From an uncultured bacterium (GTDB taxonomy: Bacteria; Cyanobacteriota; Vampirovibrionia; Gastranaerophilales; Gastranaerophilaceae), in the NCBI GenBank assembly GCA_949035555.1, contig CAROLD010000004.1, positions 1 through 64,000 on the forward strand: a stretch of DNA of 64,000 nucleotides, given 5' to 3'. Below the pieces are notes generated by a model. It did not search any database. It was not told the DNA's origin and saw nothing but the letters and a program-made list of their open reading frames with translations. Positions 24,589-32,644 of this stretch are shown here, one piece after another (position 1 is the stretch's first letter; every line of letters starts with the position of its first letter). A program made the position numbers and the translations under genes.

Positions 24589-27228
24589 ATGCAAGATAAA
24601 AAGATATTTATAAAGGGTAAAGATAGAACAGCAGATGTATTAAAATGCATATATGCAAAAAACGTATATTATGTAACCTTTAAAGATGGGAAAAGATATC
24701 CATATAAATATTGTGATATAGAGATTGTAAAAGTTGACAAACTTCAGACTGAAATTAATGAAAAATTTAAATATTTTAGGGATTTAGCAAGCCAAATAGG
24801 CCTAATTGTAAAAAATGAAAAAGGGCAATCAATTAACATTTTAGAAAAGAATTATAAAACAATAGATGAGGTTAAAAAAGATTCAATTTTATTCAATTAT
24901 TTAAATCAAGAACTCCCACTAACACCTGTTGTCAAAAAAGATACTTTTGGTTCATTCTTTAAATTAATAAATTCAAAAAATGATAAACTAGAAGATACAT
25001 TAATATATCCCTTTGGATTTAATATTAGTCAAGATCAGGCAGTTGATAAAGCAATTAAAAATAAATTATCTGTTATCGAAGGACCTCCAGGGACAGGTAA
25101 AACACAGACAATATTAAATATAATTGCTAATGCAATTATGCATAATGAAAGCATTGCAGTTGTGTCAAGTAATAATTCAGCAACAAAGAATATTATTGAT
25201 AAATTAAAAAAGTACAATGTAGATTTTATTGCCGCATATCTCGGGAGCAATCAAAATAAACAAGATTTTATTGATTCTCAGATTTTGGATTTAAATACTA
25301 GCGTATGGGAATTAACTGAAAAAGAAATTAAAGAATTGTATTTAGATATAAAACAACGCTATAAAGCTTTAAAAAACATGTTGGTAAAACAAAATGAATT
25401 ATCAGTTTTAAAACAAAAATTATCTGCTTTAGAAATAGAAGAAAAACATTATTTAAATTATTTATCCGCTTATCAAACACTTGAAACCCCAAAAGAAATA
25501 GCCAAAATTGCAGACTGGAAAAAAGCTATTCAATTAAGTATTTTATTTGAGATAACAGCGGATGAAATTAAATCCAATTATTTTATTGAGCTCCTTAAGT
25601 GCATATTAGAATTTTTAAAAATAAAAAAATTTAACAAAACAATTGCCGAAGAATTACTTAAAAAATATCCTAAAGATTATTTGGTAGCTATAACTCAACA
25701 AAAATTTTATGAAATTCAAATTAAAGAATTAAAAGATGAAATTAATGTTCTTAATAGTGAACTTGAATCGTATAATTTTTCACAAAAAATGAAAGATTAT
25801 TCAGAACTATCAGCTAAAATTTTTAAATCAAAATTAGCAGAAAAATATGCAAAACAAAAAAGAAAAATTTGGATGCTTCCAGAATTACAATGGAAATCAA
25901 AAGAGTTTATCAAGGATTATCCTGTTATACTGAGTACAACATACTCACTAAGAAATAGTTTATCATCAGATGTTATGTATGACTATGTAATTGTTGATGA
26001 GGCTTCCCAAGTTGATTTATGTACCGGAGCATTAGCATTATCTTGTGCGAAGAAGGTTGTAATTGTTGGAGATTTAAAACAATTGCCAAATGTCGTAGAC
26101 TCAAAAAATGCTACAATATCTGATTCCATTTTTAATAATTATAAATTACCCGAAATGCTCAGATACAAAAATCATTGCTTGCTATCTTCAATTACAGAAA
26201 TGTTTCCAGATGCTCCTCATACTCTACTAAAAGAACATTATAGATGCCATCCGATGATAATAGAATTTTGCAACAAAAAGTTTTACAACAATGAATTAAT
26301 TATCCTAAGTGATATCAAAACAGACAGAAAGCCGCTCCTTGTATATAAAACAATTGCAGGTAATTTAGCATACAACAATATTAATCAGAGACAAATTGAT
26401 GTAATTAAAGAAGAAATTATTCCAAATGAAAAATTAAATATTAACAATGATTCTTTAGGCATAGTTACACCATATAGAAACCAAACGAATGCCCTACAAC
26501 AACAATTTAAAGGAACTGGAGTAAAAGCTGATACCGTAGATAAATTTCAAGGACAAGAAAATAAAGTTATAATATTATCAACAGTAGATAATATTATTAG
26601 AGATTTTACCGACAATCCAAACAGATTAAATGTTGCCATATCAAGGGCTATTGAACAACTAATCGTAGTCATTAATGGAAATGAAGCACAAAAAGATAAT
26701 AATATCGCAGATTTAGTCAAATATATAGAATACAATAATTGTGAAGTTAAAGAAAGTAAATTGTTTTCTATATTTGATTATTTGTATGAATGTTACGCAG
26801 AACAAAGAAGATTATTTTTACAGAAAAGTAAAAAGATTTCAGAATATGATAGCGAAAACCTGTTTTACAAAGTTCTAAAAGAAGTATTGACAGAAAAATA
26901 CGAAAACAGATATGGTATAGCCGTTCGCATCCCAATTAATCGCATAATAAGGGATTTTAGTCTATTAGATAAAAATGAATTAAAATATGCTCAAAATGAT
27001 TGGACTCATGTTGATTTTTTAATTTATAGCAAGATTAATAAAAGCCCTATTTTCGCAATAGAGGTTGATGGTGTTAGCTATCATAGTCAAGATAAAAAAC
27101 AATTTCAACGTGATATAATGAAAAATGCAATATTTGAAAAATATAAAATACCACTAATAAGATTTGGTACAAAAGAATATTTAAGCAAAGATGTATTATT
27201 TGAAAAGTTTAAAAATTATATCGCATAG
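24589..27228 (+). CDS. SF1 helicase with C-terminal nuclease-like domain, candidate defence protein
   Basis: An 879-residue SF1 (UvrD/Upf1-like) helicase: Walker A EGPPGTGKTQT near residue 164, a coiled-coil-rich insertion (about 230-420), motif II VDEASQ near 470, motif III VGDLKQLP, motif IV HYRCHPMI, then TPYRNQ, FQGQE and NVAISRA. The last 120 residues hold FAIEVDGVSYHSQ...QRD..K, a DUF2726/PD-(D/E)XK or Vsr-like nuclease pattern. Fusions of this kind occur in defence islands. AAAGGAG before ATG 24589 sets the start; an upstream frame start at 24562 lacks a ribosome site. It is convergent with the Hachiman operon. Confidence 0.85.
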   Translation: MQDKKIFIKGKDRTADVLKCIYAKNVYYVTFKDGKRYPYKYCDIEIVKVDKLQTEINEKFKYFRDLASQIGLIVKNEKGQSINILEKNYKTIDEVKKDSILFNYLNQELPLTPVVKKDTFGSFFKLINSKNDKLEDTLIYPFGFNISQDQAVDKAIKNKLSVIEGPPGTGKTQTILNIIANAIMHNESIAVVSSNNSATKNIIDKLKKYNVDFIAAYLGSNQNKQDFIDSQILDLNTSVWELTEKEIKELYLDIKQRYKALKNMLVKQNELSVLKQKLSALEIEEKHYLNYLSAYQTLETPKEIAKIADWKKAIQLSILFEITADEIKSNYFIELLKCILEFLKIKKFNKTIAEELLKKYPKDYLVAITQQKFYEIQIKELKDEINVLNSELESYNFSQKMKDYSELSAKIFKSKLAEKYAKQKRKIWMLPELQWKSKEFIKDYPVILSTTYSLRNSLSSDVMYDYVIVDEASQVDLCTGALALSCAKKVVIVGDLKQLPNVVDSKNATISDSIFNNYKLPEMLRYKNHCLLSSITEMFPDAPHTLLKEHYRCHPMIIEFCNKKFYNNELIILSDIKTDRKPLLVYKTIAGNLAYNNINQRQIDVIKEEIIPNEKLNINNDSLGIVTPYRNQTNALQQQFKGTGVKADTVDKFQGQENKVIILSTVDNIIRDFTDNPNRLNVAISRAIEQLIVVINGNEAQKDNNIADLVKYIEYNNCEVKESKLFSIFDYLYECYAEQRRLFLQKSKKISEYDSENLFYKVLKEVLTEKYENRYGIAVRIPINRIIRDFSLLDKNELKYAQNDWTHVDFLIYSKINKSPIFAIEVDGVSYHSQDKKQFQRDIMKNAIFEKYKIPLIRFGTKEYLSKDVLFEKFKNYIA

Positions 27229-27302
27229 ATACTTGATCGTGTTTATAGGTAATTTTATTCATTTTACCACTACAACGTGCTACTACATTAGCATAAAGTT
27301 GT

Positions 27303-28559
27303 TTATGCTTTTTCTTTAATTGCAATTAATATTGGATTTAACCAATAACAATGCATTTCTTCATAAGGATTGTTTATCTGATTTATAGCATAATCTTCGC
27401 ATTCAATATTGTTGATATCAAATGATATTGTCATAACATGTTCATATTTTTTGCTAATCATATTTAAAGATAATAATGTTGTACTTGCATGTTTAATGCG
27501 TTGACTATATGATTGTTGAATTTCTTTAATTTTCTCTATTGGATAATAATAATTTTCACCAATAAAATAAACAACTCTAATATCCTTTTTTCTTGCAATT
27601 TTTTCTACATATTGTGCTTTTCTATAAAAAGTAGTTTTTATTGTTGGTATAAAGGGAATATATGATACTGTATTATCCTCATAAACAATAATAAATGTTG
27701 GCATAATATTCTTCTTTTGAAGATTAAATATAGTATAATGCATTGAAGCATAAAATTTAAAAAGTTCCATATCATCATTTATTACATTTTTGCTAATTGG
27801 CAAATTTGCATCAATTGGAATACATATATCTGACATTGAAATAGGATACCCGTTTTTATCGCTGGCTCTCATTTCAATTTGTTGTCCCCATATAATTTCA
27901 TTATTTTCTATTGTATAATCCCAAGAAAAAGTAAAATCTTTTAAAAAGATTTCTGTCATAAGTTCTTTAATTTTCTCTGTTATATTTTTACATTTTGAAC
28001 AGTTGCATGGATAATCTGTTATAACTTCATTAATAAAATTATCCATTATTATAATTCCATTTTTTATTCTTGAATAAATATCTATTTCACTTCCATTTTC
28101 TTTAAATAATATCTCAATACTAAAGTAAATATCGGAATTTTTATTATATTTAATCAAATATTCTTTAATAACTTGTTCAATTGTTTCTAAAGGAACATCA
28201 TTGTCAATATTAAGCCTACTATCAATTATTTTTCCACAATAATCTGGAAGATATGCATATACTAAAATTTCCTTTTCTAGTTTAAATGGATTTTCTTTAA
28301 CGGTTTCGTTTCTTTTATCAATAAACCATCTTAGGTTATTATCATTCAAGAATTCTTCACGTTTTATTGTATAATATTCTTTTAATTCCTCAGTATTAAA
28401 GCTTTTCTGCATAACAAATGTTATATTTCTAAACTCAGCAAAAAAGTTATCTATTAATGGGATACTTTCAAAGATATTTTTTGCGATATTAAGAGAATTC
28501 AAACTATTTAATGCATTATAATACTTTTGCAATATTGGATATATTATATCAGTCATCAT
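27303..28559 (-). CDS. Third gene of the Hachiman operon, unknown function, 418 aa
   Basis: No domain is recognised with confidence. Residues 40-95 (FRNITFVMQKSF ... LRWFIDKRNETVKE) resemble HEPN-like helical domains with an RN-type motif, though the usual His is absent. A CNCSKCKN cluster near residue 190 could bind zinc. The C-terminal half looks alpha/beta. Its ATG overlaps the hamB stop in an ATGA, so translation is coupled and it is part of the system's operon. It has the low GC of hamB. A sensor, adaptor or regulator of HamAB is possible. Confidence 0.7.
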   Translation of the reverse strand: MMTDIIYPILQKYYNALNSLNSLNIAKNIFESIPLIDNFFAEFRNITFVMQKSFNTEELKEYYTIKREEFLNDNNLRWFIDKRNETVKENPFKLEKEILVYAYLPDYCGKIIDSRLNIDNDVPLETIEQVIKEYLIKYNKNSDIYFSIEILFKENGSEIDIYSRIKNGIIIMDNFINEVITDYPCNCSKCKNITEKIKELMTEIFLKDFTFSWDYTIENNEIIWGQQIEMRASDKNGYPISMSDICIPIDANLPISKNVINDDMELFKFYASMHYTIFNLQKKNIMPTFIIVYEDNTVSYIPFIPTIKTTFYRKAQYVEKIARKKDIRVVYFIGENYYYPIEKIKEIQQSYSQRIKHASTTLLSLNMISKKYEHVMTISFDINNIECEDYAINQINNPYEEMHCYWLNPILIAIKEKA

Positions 28560-31500
28560 ATATTCTCCATCTTTTCTGTGAAATAAGAAGGGAATGTCGT
28601 AAAAACAGGTCTCAATATTTCTCTATTATCATGAAGATATTTTTTTATAATATATTTTTTCAAAGATCTTTCAGGAATGTTATTTAGATAAATACTTAGT
28701 TCTTGAACAATAGTTCTGTCGTTAAATCCAAGTTCATATAGTATGATCTCTAGTTTTGAAGATAAACCATACTTAAATCTTTTTTGTATTAATTTTAAAT
28801 TTTCAATAATATTTGTAATATCTGAACCACAATAAATATTTGGTAAAAGTTCAATTATGGCACCAATAAATAAACTTCCATCATAGGCAAGTGTATTTTC
28901 GCAAAATTCAACAATATCATCTATTTGATATTCGAATGTTCTTTTTTTAGTCTCTCTCTTTATACTTTTTTTGATTAAATATTCTAATATCTTATAATAC
29001 GGTTCTCTGTTAAGCCACATTTTTATTATATTTTTAACCTCACTTTGTTGGTTGCATTGATTATAAAATTTCGAGTTAGTATATTGCATCAATTTCTCAA
29101 AAATTAATTCTAAAAATGAATCAATATCTTCAGTGCTTTTCAACTTTTGAGAATTTTCTTCAACCCAATTCTGCAATTCTATGTTTTCGTTTATTCCGTA
29201 CAATGTTTTTGCAAAATATTTTCTTTGATCGTTATTTTGTGTTGATTCTAAAATGTGTTTACCCAATAGTTTAAATAATTCTATAATTTCTTCTTTTTGT
29301 TTTTGATCGCCTAAATGATATGCTAATGTAGATTCTGCTAGTTCTTTTATTTCTTCTTCATAATTATCTTGAAAATCTACTTGTGCAAGAATAAAGCTTT
29401 CTATATTTCTAATTATGTTTATTTTCTCGTTGCATTGTGCTTCTACATTTTCACGTTTAAATCCAATATCTTGCTCATTTTTAATTATTATTTCATGTCG
29501 CATAATATCATTAATTAATTGTTCTATTTTATTGTTAATATACGCATTGACAAAATCTAATGGTTCCATCACAATTTCAAGAGCATTTCCCCAATTTAAA
29601 CCATTTTTTATAGGATCAAAAATATTAAAAATTGTACTATTGCAATTTTCGGAATTACTAAAATTTACAAGTTCTTTTGTCTTGTTCCATCTCCACTGTT
29701 CTTTTGGAATTCTTCTGGAATCATACAATAAATTATTTGCAAAAATTATACTTCCCTCTGTATACATTCCAGCACGTCCTGCTCTTCCTACAAGATTTTG
29801 AAAGTCCCTTACAGAAATGGTATCTGCACCTTGCTGTGTACTATTGATAATTAAATATCTAAGTGGCATATTTACACCTTGAGCAAGAGTAGAAGTGCAT
29901 ATTACAAATTTTGCGAATGATTCTTTCATTGCATTTTCTACAGATAATCTTATACCTTGTGGAATTGTTCTATGGTGAGTTAGTATTCCAATTTTAGCAG
30001 CACTCGTATATGACGTTTCTCCTAAATTAGCCTTATATAAATTATATATTTTACTAATTTCATTTAAATTTGAATAATTGATTATATTATCAAAATTATA
30101 TTGCCTTTCTAATAAATCATTTACTTGGTCGCAAAGATTTTTTATACTTCGTTTTTGCCCACAAAATATAGCTACACCTCCTTGATTAACTAGTTTTTTA
30201 CCTAGATATAAAGAAATAGAGTTTGAATCATTTTTTTGAGGGAAAAATCTATCATTTCTTTCTTTGCCAATTTTATTGAGCTGCTGCCTTTCAATGATTC
30301 TTGGAACATAATATTCTTCCAGATCGGGATTATCTTTATTTATAAATTGAATTTTACCGCGAGTATCTATCCAGCTAGTAAAAGCAATTGTTCTATATGT
30401 TGAAGCTATATCTTTTCCATTGATAATAGCAGCATCATCTCCATTTAGCCAATTATTAATATCTTCAATATTACCCATTACAGCTGATATAAGAATTGTT
30501 TGACAGTTTTTTGGCAACATCAATTTCAAAGAAGCTAGCAATAATTCATAGTTTGTTCCTCTTGAAGTGCTATCAAATTGATGCCCTTCATCATATATTA
30601 TCAGCCCAATAACTTGCGCTAATTCAGGAGTTTGTCTAAGTATATATAATAATTTTTCAGGGGTTAAAACTAGGATTTTCTTTTGTTCTCTCGAATCCTC
30701 AAGTTCATAATCAACCTGATATACATCTGATAGTTCATCAATTTCTATATTTTCCCCATAGAATGCTTTTTGCAAATCATCTTGTATATCATGACAAAGT
30801 GCCCTAAAGGGAGCAACTATTACTGCTAAATTTGTTCTCTCGGCCAAAAATATACTGCGTATAATTAATTCAGTTGCTTTAGTTTTTCCTGCACTAGTTG
30901 GCATTTGAATTGTTGCAGATTTACCTTTAAATATTTCATTTTTACCTATTAAAATTTGGGAAGGCCACAATTCTTTTGTACCAATTTTAGTCAAAATAGG
31001 TTTCCATATTTCTTTGTCAATATCTGTAAATAACGGCATTGTATACCAGGTAGTGTGCAAATATTTCTTTTTTACAACTGCACATAAAATATCGATAAAA
31101 AGTAATTCTCTATCAGTACCGTTTTTATAAATTTCTTTTCTTAGATTATCTAAATTATAAAAAATATTTTCGGAATTTTCTCCTGTTGAGCAAAATTGGT
31201 TCCAAGAAGAAATGATATTATTAATATATGTGATATAAACACTTTCATTTATTTCTGCTGAAAAATCATTTCTTAAAAAATCCAATAATAGCAAATCTAA
31301 TTTATTAACATCAAAATTTAATTCATCCGGCTTAAGTTTATTGGCAAGAACTTTGGCGCTTCCCATATAATCACATAAGTAATAAGCCGCGCTTCCCATT
31401 ATTACATAGTAGTCGTTGTCTTTATCTTGTAATTTTGCATTAAAATATGCATCAAAAAATTGTGCAGAAAATATTAAGTTCTCTTTTAATTCGTTTAGTA

Positions 31501-31699
31501 TAGCACTCGTGCTATTTTCTTTATAAAAATTTACAGCATAATCACCAAGCAATGCTATTGTAAGAAAAAATAAATCCTTAATTTTTTCTTTATTAATATG
31601 AATACGATTCTCTTTTGGAACATCATATTCGTACATTTTTGCTTCAGAACGAGTCATACCTAATAATTCATTGGAATTGCTGCCTGGTTTAAGCTTCAT
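28556..31699 (-). CDS. hamB: Hachiman defence helicase HamB
   Basis: An SF2 helicase of 1047 residues partnering the HamA nuclease in anti-phage defence. Motifs: QMPTSAGKTKATE (I, about 266-276), IIYDEGHQFD (II, DExH), LISAV (III), CTSTLAQGVNMP (V-like) and NLVGRAGRAGM (VI). The C-terminal 350 residues are helical. I start at ATG 31699 (MKLKPGSNSN), where AGGAGGG is well placed; starting at 31723 would extend 35 bases into hamA. It overlaps the hamA stop by 11 bases and the third gene by four. Confidence 0.9.
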   Translation of the reverse strand: MKLKPGSNSNELLGMTRSEAKMYEYDVPKENRIHINKEKIKDLFFLTIALLGDYAVNFYKENSTSAILNELKENLIFSAQFFDAYFNAKLQDKDNDYYVIMGSAAYYLCDYMGSAKVLANKLKPDELNFDVNKLDLLLLDFLRNDFSAEINESVYITYINNIISSWNQFCSTGENSENIFYNLDNLRKEIYKNGTDRELLFIDILCAVVKKKYLHTTWYTMPLFTDIDKEIWKPILTKIGTKELWPSQILIGKNEIFKGKSATIQMPTSAGKTKATELIIRSIFLAERTNLAVIVAPFRALCHDIQDDLQKAFYGENIEIDELSDVYQVDYELEDSREQKKILVLTPEKLLYILRQTPELAQVIGLIIYDEGHQFDSTSRGTNYELLLASLKLMLPKNCQTILISAVMGNIEDINNWLNGDDAAIINGKDIASTYRTIAFTSWIDTRGKIQFINKDNPDLEEYYVPRIIERQQLNKIGKERNDRFFPQKNDSNSISLYLGKKLVNQGGVAIFCGQKRSIKNLCDQVNDLLERQYNFDNIINYSNLNEISKIYNLYKANLGETSYTSAAKIGILTHHRTIPQGIRLSVENAMKESFAKFVICTSTLAQGVNMPLRYLIINSTQQGADTISVRDFQNLVGRAGRAGMYTEGSIIFANNLLYDSRRIPKEQWRWNKTKELVNFSNSENCNSTIFNIFDPIKNGLNWGNALEIVMEPLDFVNAYINNKIEQLINDIMRHEIIIKNEQDIGFKRENVEAQCNEKINIIRNIESFILAQVDFQDNYEEEIKELAESTLAYHLGDQKQKEEIIELFKLLGKHILESTQNNDQRKYFAKTLYGINENIELQNWVEENSQKLKSTEDIDSFLELIFEKLMQYTNSKFYNQCNQQSEVKNIIKMWLNREPYYKILEYLIKKSIKRETKKRTFEYQIDDIVEFCENTLAYDGSLFIGAIIELLPNIYCGSDITNIIENLKLIQKRFKYGLSSKLEIILYELGFNDRTIVQELSIYLNNIPERSLKKYIIKKYLHDNREILRPVFTTFPSYFTEKMENI

Positions 31700-32501
31700 C
31701 AGCAGCCCTCCTATAAAGTTCATGAACTAAACTCATCATATTATTACCCTTGACAACTATGAGCATTAAGTGATATGGATCTATATGATTTGAAGTATCC
31801 GATATTCTTGCAAACTCTTCGTTATATGTTTCATTAGAAAACAATGCTGCAGCACCATAAAACATAGTATAAGGTTTATCCGATAGATTTTCAAAACGTT
31901 CTACCCTTTTAGCATTTTCAATATTATTTGTTTCAATATATCTTTGTTTCATTGCATTTAAAGATTCCGCGATTCGAATATTATCCTTTTGGGAATCATC
32001 AATTGCTTTTTGCAGTCGATTCTTAGTTGTATTCGCATATGAAGCTTTTGCTTCAATAACTGCAAGAATATCTTCACTTGTTTCATTCGAATCAAATAAT
32101 TTAAATCCAATTATATCTGACCCCATAGGGGATGAATTTCTATTAATTTTATTTGAATATCTAGTTCTTGGAACCCAAAAGTTCAATATATATTCAAAAT
32201 AGTCAGATATTAATATTTCACTAAAGTCGCCAGACCTTACACTTGGACCTGGAACAATTGATCTGTCTGGAAATTTTATATTCAATAAATAATCCTTTTT
32301 TGACAACCCAGTTCCACTTCTTAAAATATCTATTTTATTATCAGGACAATAATGGTTTCTAAAATGTTTAGCCCAGGCTGACATTGCTTCTTCATCAGCA
32401 AGATTGTAATCAAAAGAAAACACCTGAACAACTTGTCCATTAGCTGTTTGGATCGTTTCTTCTTGCGTTAACCATGTGCCAAATTTTTTCTTCCAAGTCA
32501 T
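31689..32501 (-). CDS. hamA: Hachiman defence nuclease HamA (DUF1837)
   Basis: HamA is the nuclease effector of Hachiman, reported to act with the HamB helicase on damaged or foreign DNA. The DUF1837 pattern is clear: SGDFSEILISDYFEY, RYSNKINRNSSPMGSDIIGFK, then ILAVIEAKAS. Asp129 with Glu150-Ala-Lys152 fits a PD-(D/E)XK active site, so it should be catalytic. At 270 residues it is normal. It is the first gene of a three-gene operon, divergent from hsdM across a 143-base promoter region. Confidence 0.9.
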   Translation of the reverse strand: MTWKKKFGTWLTQEETIQTANGQVVQVFSFDYNLADEEAMSAWAKHFRNHYCPDNKIDILRSGTGLSKKDYLLNIKFPDRSIVPGPSVRSGDFSEILISDYFEYILNFWVPRTRYSNKINRNSSPMGSDIIGFKLFDSNETSEDILAVIEAKASYANTTKNRLQKAIDDSQKDNIRIAESLNAMKQRYIETNNIENAKRVERFENLSDKPYTMFYGAAALFSNETYNEEFARISDTSNHIDPYHLMLIVVKGNNMMSLVHELYRRAADEA

Positions 32502-32513
32502 AGAATTACCTAA

Positions 32514-32622
32514 ATCCCTAAAATTATTATATTACAAACATCTTAGACTAATTTACCTTACTATTACAATAATTAATAAACATGCAAGATAAAAACTTCT
32601 ATGGTACTATAATTTTAGGGAT
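32514..32622. promoter_or_regulatory. Divergent hamA/hsdM promoters with a shared 13-bp inverted element
   Basis: ATCCCTAAAATTA (32514-32526) and its exact complement TAATTTTAGGGAT (32610-32622) lie 83 bases apart. Each copy overlaps a TATAAT -10 box and runs into the first transcribed bases: hsdM -10 at 32608-32613, hamA -10 at the complement of 32526-32531. Both transcripts would thus begin with the same element, an operator or RNA motif common to the two defence operons. Confidence 0.6.
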
Positions 32623-32644
32623 ATGACGGAGAGAGGGTTAGATT

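Noticed and set aside
28556..31723. hamB starting at 31723 (MNFIGG)
   Set aside because: The AGGAGGG sequence lies downstream of that codon and fits ATG 31699; the upstream start would also increase the overlap with hamA.
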